This document shows, one piece after another, positions 15,716 through 24,331 of a stretch of 46,884 bases of DNA. The position numbers and the translations under genes were made by a program. A model generated the notes under the pieces. The model was not told the DNA's origin and searched no databases. It was given only the letters and a program-made list of their open reading frames with translations. Positions within the stretch are counted from its first letter, which is position 1; every line of letters starts with the position of its first letter. Source of the stretch: SIG452 sp045540295 (GTDB lineage: Bacteria; Bacillota; Clostridia; UMGS1840). The stretch spans positions 1 to 46,884 of the forward strand of contig JAZQGY010000024.1 in the NCBI GenBank assembly GCA_045540295.1. The letters are read 5' to 3'.

Positions 15716-17434
15716 TTAATACAATCTTCCGTAACCTGCCAGGCTGACACATTCCTGCCCTGCTTCACTTAACATAAATTCTGCCATTTTTCGTGCCGGA
15801 TGGTCTTGGGGAGTATCTTTACGAAGTACCACATAGGTATTGTTGGATAAGGGATATGTGCCGTTTGCAATCGTTTCGTCGGTGGGATAAATACCGTCGA
15901 TGGCTAACAGTTTCAGATTTGCTTTGGTATCGTAGAAAAGGTCCATATTGTTAAAATAATAGTAAATGCTGTAGCCTAACCCGTAACCGTTGGCATCCTG
16001 ATATGGTACCCCCATTACATCGGTTAAAATATTGGACATGGTCATCGAAATGGTTTCTGCCTGAATCTCGGGATGAATGGGATTGCCGTTTAAGAAATGT
16101 TTTTCCATTTGGGCATGGCTTCCCGAATCATTATTTCTGCAATAGGGATAGAGTTTTGCATCAGTGCCGCCCAGTTCTTTCCAGGTTTCATAACGGTTGT
16201 TCACATAAACATCGGAAATCTGCCCTTTGGTAAGTCCATCCACGGGATTTTCGGGATTGGTAAAGAAAATCATGGCATCGTAAGCAATGGGAACAAGTTC
16301 CAATTCTACTCCCTTTTCTTCCGCCAATGCTAAAATATCGCTGGCAGGATATACAGATGCAAAAAGCATGTCCACTTCCCCGTTGATGAACCGTTCATAA
16401 GAAGCATGGCTCTTGGAATGTTTTCTCGGATACTGAGGATGGGTAGTGCCGTTGACAAACAATGCTCTGTAAACCTGCTCCGTAAAGGGATAAGTGGAGG
16501 TGGAACCGTCAATTGTAGGCATTTGCTTATCAAAACCGTACGCAATTGCCAAGTCGGTAGCAAAAAGCTGACAGTTTTTTAAGGTGTTATCCAAAATGTA
16601 GGCAATATCATAACGGGTTGCCGCTTTTTGGGGATACAGCATTCTGTAAGGACGGTCGGTGTCTTCCCCTTCATAGTCGGACACATAGTTCACGCCGATG
16701 TATTCATAGGCATCCTTTGCCCAATCGGATACGGTATCCTTATCAGCAATGTTTTCTTCATCGCGGAAGGGACAACGTAAGTCTGCATACTGCAAAGCTC
16801 TTACCACCATCACGGTGATTTCTTCGCGGGTTACATTTCGCCGGGGAGAAAATGTAGAGTCAGAATCACCCATTACAATGCCTGCTTCATAAAGGGCTGC
16901 CACATTCCCGTAAAACCAATCAGTTCGTGCCACATCCGTAAAAGGCATATCAGAATTCACCAGGGGAGAAATTCCTAAAAACCGCATCACCATCGCAGTG
17001 GCTTCTGCACGGGTTACATTGGAAAAAGGCAACGCTTCCCCTTTTTCATTCCCTAAAATAATTCCCACACGGGACAGGTTATCCATCGCATAAAACTCGT
17101 AACGATTTTCGGTATTATCCGTAAAGGGGATACTATCGGGCACAAATGCCTCGATTGCTCTCTGACGATTTTCAAAAGGCACAATGGCATACACATAGTC
17201 GCCAAAGCAATCAGACAAGGGAATTGCCTGCTTGGAATCCTGATATCTTGCCACGGTACGCCAGGAATCGTTATCCGCTAATTCTTCCGGAAACGGAATT
17301 TTCAAGGTAACAAACCGTTCCGGCTTTGGATAACCTTCACACATGGTATCTTCGGCAGACACAGACATCCCAAATAACATACAAAACGCCAACAACAATG
17401 TCAATATTTTCTTCATTTTTTCGTTTTTCTTCAT
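15716..17434 (-). CDS. SLH-domain protein fused to a phosphate-type substrate-binding domain
   Basis: Secreted cell-envelope protein of 572 residues. A signal peptide (residues 1-27, cleavage after SVSA) is followed by about 85 unassigned residues. Next come up to three S-layer homology repeats (about 118-155, 163-216 and 228-285; PFTDV...DWFYGNVAALYEAGIVMGD is the clearest). From about residue 305 there is a PBP-like domain starting TIDGSTSTYPFTEQVYRAL and ending at the C-terminus, like PstS phosphate-binding proteins. SLH repeats bind pyruvylated wall polymer, so the binding protein would be wall-tethered rather than lipid-anchored. No pst transporter genes are nearby. GGAGG lies 8 nt before the ATG. 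Last gene of the GH13 operon. Confidence 0.85.
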   Translation of the reverse strand: MKKNEKMKKILTLLLAFCMLFGMSVSAEDTMCEGYPKPERFVTLKIPFPEELADNDSWRTVARYQDSKQAIPLSDCFGDYVYAIVPFENRQRAIEAFVPDSIPFTDNTENRYEFYAMDNLSRVGIILGNEKGEALPFSNVTRAEATAMVMRFLGISPLVNSDMPFTDVARTDWFYGNVAALYEAGIVMGDSDSTFSPRRNVTREEITVMVVRALQYADLRCPFRDEENIADKDTVSDWAKDAYEYIGVNYVSDYEGEDTDRPYRMLYPQKAATRYDIAYILDNTLKNCQLFATDLAIAYGFDKQMPTIDGSTSTYPFTEQVYRALFVNGTTHPQYPRKHSKSHASYERFINGEVDMLFASVYPASDILALAEEKGVELELVPIAYDAMIFFTNPENPVDGLTKGQISDVYVNNRYETWKELGGTDAKLYPYCRNNDSGSHAQMEKHFLNGNPIHPEIQAETISMTMSNILTDVMGVPYQDANGYGLGYSIYYYFNNMDLFYDTKANLKLLAIDGIYPTDETIANGTYPLSNNTYVVLRKDTPQDHPARKMAEFMLSEAGQECVSLAGYGRLY

Positions 17435-17464
17435 TCTCGTTTCCTCCTTTTTTATTTGAACAAG

Positions 17465-18412
17465 CTATACCAGACGGCTTCTCATACCGCCCTCTAAAAA
17501 GCTTTTGATATTTGATTCAATTTCATCAATACATCTTTGACGGGCATCGTAAGCTCCCCACGCCATATGAGGGGTAAAAATCACGTTGTCACGGTCTAAC
17601 AGCTTCTGATAGGGGCTATTTGCCTGCATAGGTTCGGTGGAATACACATCCACCCCAAGTCCGCCGATTTTCCCGTCCAAAACCGCTTTCGTCACCGCTT
17701 CTTCGTCAAACACCGCACCACGGGCAACATTTACCAAAACCACGCCATCTTTCATCCGGGACAGACGCTGTTCGTTGATTAAATGGAAGGTACCGTCATT
17801 TAAGGGAGTATGCACGGTGATGATATCACTTTCACGGCATAAGGTATCCAAATCCACACATTCAAAGTCCGTAACGGGAGTTCTCTTATAGGCAAGGACT
17901 CTGCACCCCATAGTTTTGGCAATACTTGCCACCTTTCCGCCAATGCTTCCAAGACCTACCACCCCCCAGGTGAGTGCCGAAATTTCCCGAAATACCGGTT
18001 CTACCCGATTGAAAATTCCGCTTTTGGTGTAGTCACCTGATTTTACAAATTTGTCGTAGGATAACAAATTGGTTGCCAGAGAAAATGCCATGGAAACAGT
18101 CAATTGCACCACACTGTCGGTAGAATAGCCCACCACATTGCAAACGGCAATGCCGTGCTCCTTGCAATAATCAATGTCCACATTGTCAAAGCCTGTTGCA
18201 GTGATGCAGATTAGCTTCAGATTTTTGGCATACGGCAAATTATCCTTGTTTAATTTCACTTTATTTAAAATCAGAACTTCAGCATCTTTGATTCTTTCAA
18301 TTGCCTGCTCCTGGGTGGTTAAATCGTACACCGTAACATCACCCAGCTTATGGATACCGGAAAAATCCAAATCGTTGCCTAAAGTTTTTACATCTAATAC
18401 TGATATTTTCAT
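17465..18412 (-). CDS. D-2-hydroxyacid dehydrogenase (NAD-dependent)
   Basis: 315 residues of the D-isomer 2-hydroxyacid dehydrogenase family: Rossmann motif GVVGLGSIGGKVASIAK, ITVHTPLNDGTFHLI, catalytic Arg in LVNVARGA, Glu in GVDVYSTEP, and His in FTPHMAWGAYD. The family includes glycerate/hydroxypyruvate reductases and D-lactate dehydrogenases; the sequence most resembles the hydroxypyruvate/glycerate group, but the substrate is not provable here. It lies between a histidine phosphatase and the SLH protein in one operon. Confidence 0.9.
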   Translation of the reverse strand: MKISVLDVKTLGNDLDFSGIHKLGDVTVYDLTTQEQAIERIKDAEVLILNKVKLNKDNLPYAKNLKLICITATGFDNVDIDYCKEHGIAVCNVVGYSTDSVVQLTVSMAFSLATNLLSYDKFVKSGDYTKSGIFNRVEPVFREISALTWGVVGLGSIGGKVASIAKTMGCRVLAYKRTPVTDFECVDLDTLCRESDIITVHTPLNDGTFHLINEQRLSRMKDGVVLVNVARGAVFDEEAVTKAVLDGKIGGLGVDVYSTEPMQANSPYQKLLDRDNVIFTPHMAWGAYDARQRCIDEIESNIKSFLEGGMRSRLV

Positions 18413-18423
18413 TTTTTTACTCC

Positions 18424-19125
18424 TTATTTTCCAAAATTGGGATATAACCCCGATTCCGACATAGGTTCTCCACCTGCATATAGGTGAGAAATATCCCCTA
18501 CGCCTGTAGCACGGAAGTGGGATGCTCCCGTGGAATCGGTTTCAGTAACTAAGGTTGTTACTGAAGTAGGTGCCAAATAGAAGCTGTTTTGTGCCACTAC
18601 GGGCGGAATTCCTAAAAGATATCCCATTACCAGACTGCCAAGTCCGAAATGGCAGAACAAAGCGATACTTTTGTCTTCTCCGCCACGATACACCATACCG
18701 TCACGCTTCCAGCCGTAACGCAAAAGCAGTTCGTCAATCCCCTCTTTGACTTCGGGATATGCACCGGGCGCGGTACTTTCTTCCATCCAGGTGGTTTTCT
18801 GCCATTGGTCTAAGGTATAGAATTTGGGTTCATTGCACCAGAGGGATGGAGGAATATCCCAGGCAACTCTGGTTTTTCCGGGGGTAGAGGCACCCTTTCG
18901 TCCCTCAAATTCACGAAGCCAAGGAAGTGTTTCTGCAGTTTTCCCTATCTTTTCCAAGGTCGGTTTCAAAGTATGCTGTGCGCGACCTAAGGGAGAACAG
19001 TAAAAATCATCAATAGGAATCAGTTTCATCCGCTGGGATAACAGTTCTGCTTCCCGCCATCCTTTTTCGGTTAATGAATCAATGGAATAATCGGGGTCCC
19101 CATGTCTTACAATATATATTTTCAT
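18424..19125 (-). CDS. Histidine phosphatase family protein (phosphoglycerate-mutase-like)
   Basis: 233 residues beginning MKIYIVRHGDPDY, where RHG (R7-H8-G9) carries the phosphohistidine. A second conserved region is SPLGRAQHTLKPTL, and the proton-donor Glu region is WLREFEG. ALFCHFG supplies the second catalytic His. The start at 19125 is preferred over an in-frame ATG at 19194 because AGGAG lies about 10 nt upstream and the RHG motif is then N-terminal as usual. The start lies right at the YgjV stop (translational coupling). Substrate unknown. Confidence 0.9.
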   Translation of the reverse strand: MKIYIVRHGDPDYSIDSLTEKGWREAELLSQRMKLIPIDDFYCSPLGRAQHTLKPTLEKIGKTAETLPWLREFEGRKGASTPGKTRVAWDIPPSLWCNEPKFYTLDQWQKTTWMEESTAPGAYPEVKEGIDELLLRYGWKRDGMVYRGGEDKSIALFCHFGLGSLVMGYLLGIPPVVAQNSFYLAPTSVTTLVTETDSTGASHFRATGVGDISHLYAGGEPMSESGLYPNFGK

Positions 19126-19126
19126 A

Positions 19127-19642
19127 TTACGCACGCTCCTTTTTTCTAAGGTCATTCCATAAAATACCTGCCATTGTGAACAAGCACAGAACACTATGGG
19201 TCACAAGAGGTCCGTAGGATGCTGACAGAATATCATATAAAATCCATAACAGGTTATTGGCAAGTTGCCAGAGGCGGTATCCCGTCCCTGTTTTGGAGGA
19301 CACACATCCCACAAAGCAAAGGGTTGCCATCAGCGCAACAATGCCAACCGAATCCGATAACACGGCAAAATTTGCCACAATAAAGGATAAGGCATAAACA
19401 ACCAATAGCCAAACAGGAATCTTTTTGTTCTTTTTTGCAAAAAAGATGTTAATAAGTGCCTGAATACTACCAATGTAACTTGAAATCGCACCGTTTACAC
19501 CATTATCGGTAAACAAATAACTGGTTGCTACCAACAGATTTCCCGCCAGCACTAAATATAATGTTTTTTTAATGGTCTCCCCTTTGATTAACGATGCCAC
19601 AATCAGAACTGCCAGCCCAAGACCGCTAAGTAAGTATGACAT
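19127..19642 (-). CDS. YgjV-family inner membrane protein
   Basis: 171 residues with about six hydrophobic segments, LAGNLLVATSYLF and a C-terminal GILWNDLRKK. Length, segment spacing and the paired-helix layout match the YgjV family, and a second protein of exactly 171 residues with the same layout is at 38405-38920. AAGGA precedes the ATG. Function of the family is unknown. It sits in the GH13 operon between the zinc ribbon and the histidine phosphatase. Confidence 0.75.
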   Translation of the reverse strand: MSYLLSGLGLAVLIVASLIKGETIKKTLYLVLAGNLLVATSYLFTDNGVNGAISSYIGSIQALINIFFAKKNKKIPVWLLVVYALSFIVANFAVLSDSVGIVALMATLCFVGCVSSKTGTGYRLWQLANNLLWILYDILSASYGPLVTHSVLCLFTMAGILWNDLRKKERA

Positions 19643-19654
19643 ATTGCTAATTCC

Positions 19655-19942
19655 TTATCTTCCGTAGTAACGGTGTCCGCAGAACGGACATTTCGGATAG
19701 TCAAAATCGTGTTTTTTGCCACAGTTGGGACATTGTACCTGAGCGATGTCACCGCACTCTGCTTCTTTGTGATAAAATTCCAGTTTTCCACAGTTTGGAC
19801 AGGAATAAATATCCACTTCCAATGCTCCTGCAAGTAAGTTTGGCAAATCGCCCAATACCCAACCGGTTTCCCCTAACTGAAGTTTTCGGGTACCGCCGTA
19901 TTTCATTTCGCTGTGACATCTTAAGCAAAGCAGTTTTTTCAC
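19655..19942 (-). CDS. Small zinc-ribbon protein
   Basis: 95 residues with four CxxC knuckles (CLRC, CPNC, CPNC, CPFC), enough for two zinc ribbons. The spacing suggests nucleic-acid or protein binding rather than catalysis. The start is GTG, supported by GGAGG 8 nt upstream. Not recognised beyond the zinc-ribbon fold. It is the second gene of the GH13 operon. Confidence 0.8.
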   Translation of the reverse strand: MKKLLCLRCHSEMKYGGTRKLQLGETGWVLGDLPNLLAGALEVDIYSCPNCGKLEFYHKEAECGDIAQVQCPNCGKKHDFDYPKCPFCGHRYYGR

Positions 19943-19958
19943 GGTTCGTTCCTCCTAT

Positions 19959-21587
19959 TTATCGAAAGCTTTTCACCCAGGTGATGAGTGAATCATGGTA
20001 CACATTTTCCAATACATCTTTTTTCATTTGTTCTGTGACAGGGCCGTTTTTTGCCATTTTTTCTAAAATCGCTTCCTGCAATTCCGAAACGCTCATTGCT
20101 TCATAAGGTTTATTCTGTTTGATTGCAGGTTTTTCTTCTTTTTGTTCTGTAATTTTTTCGGTTTTTTCAGGTTGCTTTGCAACTGCAGGAGCAGGTTCTT
20201 CTACCTGTAAGATAATCGGTTCTACCGATTTTTCACCGTTTGATACCGGTAACCAGATTTCTCCGGAATTTGCCTTCACCGTTAGCGAAAAACGTCCGTC
20301 AGTTGCGGTAATGGTTTCGCCGGAAAGTCCGCCGATGTAAGCAGTATGGTTCCCTGCCGCTACGTTTATCACAGAATCCTGATTACTGTTATTCACGCAA
20401 ACCAGCACGGATTCCCCGGCATATTCCCGGTAAAATGCGTACTGCTGATTGGTCAAAAGCACTTCCCGATAATTTCCGTAGGAGAGTGCTTTGTTTTCCT
20501 TTCGGATTTGGGAAAGTCTCATAAGCAGTTTGGTCAAATGATTATCTTCGGTTGCACTTTCGTACTGTTCTAAGGTGATGGCAGGTCTTAAGGAACGGTC
20601 GGAACCGTATTCCTTATGCCCTTCGATGCCGTATTCCGAACCGTAATACAGTGACGGTACTCCCGGCAACGTATAAAGCAAAATATGAACGGGAATCAGA
20701 TGGTTTTTATCTTGTAGTTTGGTGTAAATCCGTTCCACATCGTGATTATCCACAAAATTATAGAGCTTTAGTCCGTTGGGATTGTTGCCGCCCATTTCGT
20801 ATAACCGTTTCACAGTGTGAGCAATTTCAAAATAATTGTGGTCATTATGCCCGGAATACAAGGCTTTATGTAAATGATAGTTGGTCACGGCGTGCAGAGT
20901 ATCTTCGTTCACCCAACGAATGTAATCTCCGTGAATGACTTCTCCCATCAGCCAAAAATCTTCTTTCACTTCTCTTGCCACCTGCCGTAATCTTTGCATA
21001 TAGCCAAAGTCCAACACGTCTGCCGCATCTAAACGGATGCCGTCAATATCAAATTCACTAACCCAAAAGCGAATCACATCGCAGATATAGTTTCTCACTT
21101 CGGGATTCTGCTGATTGAGTTTTGCCAGCAAATCATAACCGCCCCAGTTATCGTAGGAAAAGCCGTCGTTATATTCATTATTGCCACAAAAATTCACGTT
21201 GCAATACCAATCCCGATAGCGGGATGCTTCCCGATTTACTTTAATATCACGGAATGCAAAAAAGTCACGTCCGGTATGATTGAATACACCGTCTAACACC
21301 ACACGGATTCCTGCTTTATGGCATTTTGCCACAAAATTGGTTAGGTCTTCGTTGGTGCCCAGTCGGGAATCCAATTTTTTGTAGTCGGTGGTTTCATAAC
21401 CATGCCCTACTGATTCAAATAACGGCCCGATATATAAAGCATTACAGCCCAGCTCTCTGATTTTCGCAATAAAGGGAATTAACCGGTTTAAGCGATGCTC
21501 CCCCGCCTCATAGGAATTTAATTCGGGAGCAGCGGTCATTCCCAAAGGGTATATATGATAAAAAATGGCTTCGTCATACCACGCCAT
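19959..21587 (-). CDS. GH13 alpha-amylase-family glycosidase with C-terminal extension
   Basis: Cytoplasmic alpha-glucan hydrolase of 542 residues (no signal peptide). The four GH13 regions are DGVFNHTG, GIRLDAADVLD (nucleophile D187), LMGEVIHGD (acid/base E216) and FVDNHDVER (D283). The barrel is followed by an all-beta domain to about residue 455. A Pro/Glu/Lys-rich linker and a 45-residue helical tail (MSVSELQEAILEKMAKNG...) are not usual for the family. The start at 21587 has AGGAG 8 nt upstream; the upstream in-frame ATG at 21611 lacks one. It is the first gene of a six-gene operon whose 5' UTR is the hairpin array at 21612-21956. Confidence 0.9.
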   Translation of the reverse strand: MAWYDEAIFYHIYPLGMTAAPELNSYEAGEHRLNRLIPFIAKIRELGCNALYIGPLFESVGHGYETTDYKKLDSRLGTNEDLTNFVAKCHKAGIRVVLDGVFNHTGRDFFAFRDIKVNREASRYRDWYCNVNFCGNNEYNDGFSYDNWGGYDLLAKLNQQNPEVRNYICDVIRFWVSEFDIDGIRLDAADVLDFGYMQRLRQVAREVKEDFWLMGEVIHGDYIRWVNEDTLHAVTNYHLHKALYSGHNDHNYFEIAHTVKRLYEMGGNNPNGLKLYNFVDNHDVERIYTKLQDKNHLIPVHILLYTLPGVPSLYYGSEYGIEGHKEYGSDRSLRPAITLEQYESATEDNHLTKLLMRLSQIRKENKALSYGNYREVLLTNQQYAFYREYAGESVLVCVNNSNQDSVINVAAGNHTAYIGGLSGETITATDGRFSLTVKANSGEIWLPVSNGEKSVEPIILQVEEPAPAVAKQPEKTEKITEQKEEKPAIKQNKPYEAMSVSELQEAILEKMAKNGPVTEQMKKDVLENVYHDSLITWVKSFR

Positions 21588-21611
21588 AGTTGTTTCTCCT
21601 TTTTGGTTCAT

Positions 21612-21956
21612 TCGGACATTGAATTACACTTCGTGTACAATGTAAATGCCAAACAGTTTCATGAATTGAATTGTCTTAATGCACCGAAAAGTGCAATTCA
21701 TGAGCCGCAAGGCTCAATTCATGAAATTTTTAATTTTCAATTCATGCCGTCAGGCAATTCATTGATTTCATCTTTGATGAAATCATTATAGAATTCGTGA
21801 ACGATTTAGATGCCGCAAAATCATTTTACCAGGAGTAAAAATGCTTGCTTGCAAGGGTATTTTTGCGACGCCGTCAATTGACACAGTGCTCACAAGAGCA
21901 CAAAGGAGCGGTAGCTCCTAAGAATTTTATGAAATAAAATTCTGTATGTGTCAATT
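21612..21956 (-). repeat. Hairpin-array leader of the GH13 operon (family copy A)
   Basis: 345 bp of back-to-back hairpins forming almost the whole 5' UTR of the GH13 mRNA. Read on the plus strand: a TACAC/GTGTA hairpin (about 21625-21640). Then element A1 (21668-21784): outer stem GAATTGTC/GGCAATTC enclosing TGCAC/GTGCA, GAGCC/GGCTC and GAAA/TTTC arms, followed by GATTTCAT/ATGAAATC; ATTCA separates successive hairpins. Then element A2 (21814-21867): outer CGCAAAA/TTTTGCG, arms TTTTAC/GTAAAA and CTTGC/GCAAG. Then element A3 (21876-21956): outer AATTGACACA/TGTGTCAATT with arms GTGCTC/GAGCAC, AGGAGC/GCTCCT and AGAATTTTAT/ATAAAATTCT. A related array is at 45758-46090. No ORF and no tRNA features are present. 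Confidence 0.85.
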
Positions 21957-21982
21957 ATATCACTAACATAAAAAAATGACAA
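21954..21982 (-). promoter_or_regulatory. Promoter of the GH13 operon, overlapping the ald terminator
   Basis: TTGTCA (21977-21982), 17-bp spacer, extended -10 TGATATAAT (TATAAT at 21954-21959) on the minus strand. The -35 box lies inside the 3' arm of the ald terminator. Transcription would start near 21947, about 360 nt ahead of the GH13 start codon. Confidence 0.75.
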
Positions 21983-22006
21983 TACTTGTTACAGTATTGT
22001 CATTTT
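21971..22006. terminator. Terminator of ald
   Basis: AAAAATGACAATACT / AGTATTGTCATTTTT around loop TGTTAC with T-runs on both sides, immediately after ald. It is nearly identical to the terminator at 39735-39771, differing by a compensated C-G to T-A pair. Confidence 0.9.
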
Positions 22007-22022
22007 TAGATTTAAGTTTTTC

Positions 22023-23135
22023 TTAGATTAATTTCTTTAAGTCAACGTAGTCATAACCTAAGCTTTTTGCCACATTTTTGTTGGTACACTGATGATCATA
22101 CATATTCACGCCGTTTAAAAGGCCGGGATCTTTCTTCACTGCCTTTTCCAATCCCATATTGGCAATCATTCTTGCATAGGGGAAGGTAGCGTTGGAGAGT
22201 GCCATAGTAGAGGTATAGGGCACAGCACCGGGCATATTGCCTACACAGTAATGCACGATTCCTTCTTCAATGAATACGGGGTCGTCGTGAGTAGTGGTGT
22301 GAGAAGTTTCGCAGCAACCGCCCTGGTCAATTGCAATATCTACAATTACAGCACCTTTTTTCATTAATTTCAAATGTTCTTTGCGAACCAGTTTGGGGGT
22401 TTTTCCGCCGGGAATCAACACAGAACCGATGACCAAGTCTGCTTCTTTCAATACTTTTCTGATGTTTGCTTCGGAACTATACAAGGTAGTAACAGATGCT
22501 CCAAACACATCTTCTAAATAGGAAAGACGGTTTAAGTTGATATCCAAAAGTGTTACCTGAGCATCACTGCCCACTGCAGCTTTTGCCGCATAAGTACCTG
22601 CAATACCGCCACCGATGATGGCAATTTTACCGCGTTCCACACCGGGAACACCGCCCAATAAGATACCACGTCCACCGAAGGTTTTTTCTAAATATTTTGC
22701 ACCTTCCTGAATACTTAATCTGCCTGCAATCTGGCTCATGGGACGAAGGCACGGAAGGTTTCCTTCTTTATCGGTGATGGTTTCATAAGCCACTGCCTTC
22801 ACACCGCTTTTTAAAAGTGCTTCCCCTAAAGCGGGATTGGGAGCAATATGCAAATAGGTATATAAAATCTGACCTTCTCTTAAGTATTTGTATTCACATT
22901 CTTCCGGTTCTTTTACCTTGATAATCATATCAGATTTTTCAAAGACTTCACCGGGGGTTTTTAAGATAACGGCACCGGCGGCCTCATACATCTCATCTGT
23001 GAAACCAACAACCGCTCCGGCGTTTGTTTCCACATAAACAGTATGACCGTCTTTTACTAACACTTCCACGTTATCGGGAATTAAACCCACACGATATTCG
23101 TGATTTTTAATTTCTTTTGTGGTACCGATTACCAT
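22023..23135 (-). CDS. ald: Alanine dehydrogenase
   Basis: NAD-dependent interconversion of L-alanine and pyruvate plus ammonium. 370 residues, family length. Motifs: MVIGTTKEIKNHEYRVG at the N-terminus, catalytic His in YTYLHIAPNPAL, Rossmann GGGIAGTYAAKAAVGSDAQV, and GNMPGAVPYTSTMALSNAT near the C-terminus. AAGGGTG precedes the ATG. It has its own strong promoter but lies at the end of the Etf/lactate-dehydrogenase/EutH gene run, which suggests that pyruvate made from lactate can be aminated to alanine. Confidence 0.96.
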   Translation of the reverse strand: MVIGTTKEIKNHEYRVGLIPDNVEVLVKDGHTVYVETNAGAVVGFTDEMYEAAGAVILKTPGEVFEKSDMIIKVKEPEECEYKYLREGQILYTYLHIAPNPALGEALLKSGVKAVAYETITDKEGNLPCLRPMSQIAGRLSIQEGAKYLEKTFGGRGILLGGVPGVERGKIAIIGGGIAGTYAAKAAVGSDAQVTLLDINLNRLSYLEDVFGASVTTLYSSEANIRKVLKEADLVIGSVLIPGGKTPKLVRKEHLKLMKKGAVIVDIAIDQGGCCETSHTTTHDDPVFIEEGIVHYCVGNMPGAVPYTSTMALSNATFPYARMIANMGLEKAVKKDPGLLNGVNMYDHQCTNKNVAKSLGYDYVDLKKLI

Positions 23136-23178
23136 TTTTATTCACCCTTTCTTTTGAGCATTTTTTTGCTCTGTTTCC

Positions 23179-23207
23179 ATTATAATTTTTTACGCTTTAT
23201 TTGTCAA
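23179..23207 (-). promoter_or_regulatory. Promoter of ald
   Basis: TTGACA (23202-23207), 17-bp spacer, TATAAT (23179-23184), consensus in both boxes. It lies between eutH and ald, so ald can be expressed apart from the upstream genes. Confidence 0.9.
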
Positions 23208-23228
23208 GAAATTTTTTATGAAATCATT

Positions 23229-24293
23229 TTACATTTTCTTTGCAGAACGGTTGCAAACTACAACGGCAACCAAAATTGCCAAAATTCCGCCGGTTAATTT
23301 CCCGATGACCATTGCAGGAATAGCAACACCGTCAAATTCCATAGTAAAGGCAAGGTGGTCTCCCAAAACAAAGGATGCGGAAGTAACAAATGCCATATTG
23401 ATGATAATTCCGCGGGAATTCATTTTTTCCACTAAGGTAAAGGTGGGGATACTGTTTGCCAACGAAGAAATAAGCCCTACAACCGATGCTTCATTCATCC
23501 CCATTTTTGTTCCTAACCAAGAAAACGGTTTTTTTAACAGCCGGGACAGTATGGCAATCAAGGGAAATACGCCTGCCAAAATCATAGCAATGCCGGAAAC
23601 AGTCAGAAATCCTTCTGTTACGGGAGCCATACCGGGAATAATAACCTGCCCCGTTAAATGGGTAAAAATCCCTGCTGCAAGGCCAACTGTGATGATAGCA
23701 AGCACCACATTGCCGATTCCCTGAAACACTTTTCTGGAAAATTCCGGACAAAAGATTAATCCCAAACAAGTCAGCAACGCCACGATAATAACAGGTAATA
23801 AGTTTAAAAGAATTTCCAAAACGGGAAACCCCATAAACAGCCCCGACGCCAAGCATCCTAAGGGAATGGTGGCAACACCGCATAATATTCCGGTCAACAT
23901 ATCCTTATGATATTCTTTTTTTACCATTTTTAATGCCACGGGGATGGTAAAGCAGACGGTTACCCCCATCATGGCCGCAACTACAAGCCCGTGAAAACGG
24001 CTCCAGGGAGTCTTGGAAAGACTGACCGCAATGGAAGCACCGCCCATATCATTTGCCACAAAGCCACCTAAAAAAGAGGCATCTATGCCAAGCTGTTGAC
24101 TAAACCAACTACAGGCAGGTGTCAAAAGGTTTGCTAAAGTGGGCGCAATGGTAATCATCCCAACCATAGCAACTGCTAAGGTGCCCACAGACAGAATTCC
24201 TTTTTCAAATTCTTCTCCGATTTTTAGGTGATTCCCTGTAATGCGGTCCAATGCTCCTAAAAGAGCAAAGATACCAAAAATCCATTCCAACAT
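23229..24293 (-). CDS. eutH: EutH-family permease (ethanolamine-transporter-like), orphan
   Basis: 354 residues with about ten membrane segments. Family landmarks are FVANDMGGASIAVSLS, GVATIPLGCLASGL, the LISSLANSIPTF segment and GIIINMAFVTSASFVLGDHLAF. EutH proteins are annotated as ethanolamine transporters, but no ethanolamine ammonia-lyase or microcompartment gene occurs in the window. Position between D-lactate dehydrogenase and ald suggests it may carry a different small substrate (lactate, alanine or another amine); that is inference. GGAAC precedes the ATG weakly. Confidence 0.87.
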   Translation of the reverse strand: MLEWIFGIFALLGALDRITGNHLKIGEEFEKGILSVGTLAVAMVGMITIAPTLANLLTPACSWFSQQLGIDASFLGGFVANDMGGASIAVSLSKTPWSRFHGLVVAAMMGVTVCFTIPVALKMVKKEYHKDMLTGILCGVATIPLGCLASGLFMGFPVLEILLNLLPVIIVALLTCLGLIFCPEFSRKVFQGIGNVVLAIITVGLAAGIFTHLTGQVIIPGMAPVTEGFLTVSGIAMILAGVFPLIAILSRLLKKPFSWLGTKMGMNEASVVGLISSLANSIPTFTLVEKMNSRGIIINMAFVTSASFVLGDHLAFTMEFDGVAIPAMVIGKLTGGILAILVAVVVCNRSAKKM

Positions 24294-24331
24294 TATGTTA
24301 GTTCCTTTTTCCTGATTTCTTAAACAACTAA

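Noticed and set aside
21876..21956. tRNA gene
   Set aside because: Cloverleaf topology only. There is no T-loop TTCRA, no D-arm consensus, arm lengths are wrong for a tRNA, and loops are 3-4 nt.
21612..21956. Minimal ORFs ATG-AAT-TGA inside the transcribed TGAAT spacers
   Set aside because: They arise automatically from the spacer plus following bases, are not present in every unit and lack binding sites.
23229..24293. Ethanolamine utilisation locus
   Set aside because: Only the permease is present; no eutABC, microcompartment shell or eut regulator genes are in the window.
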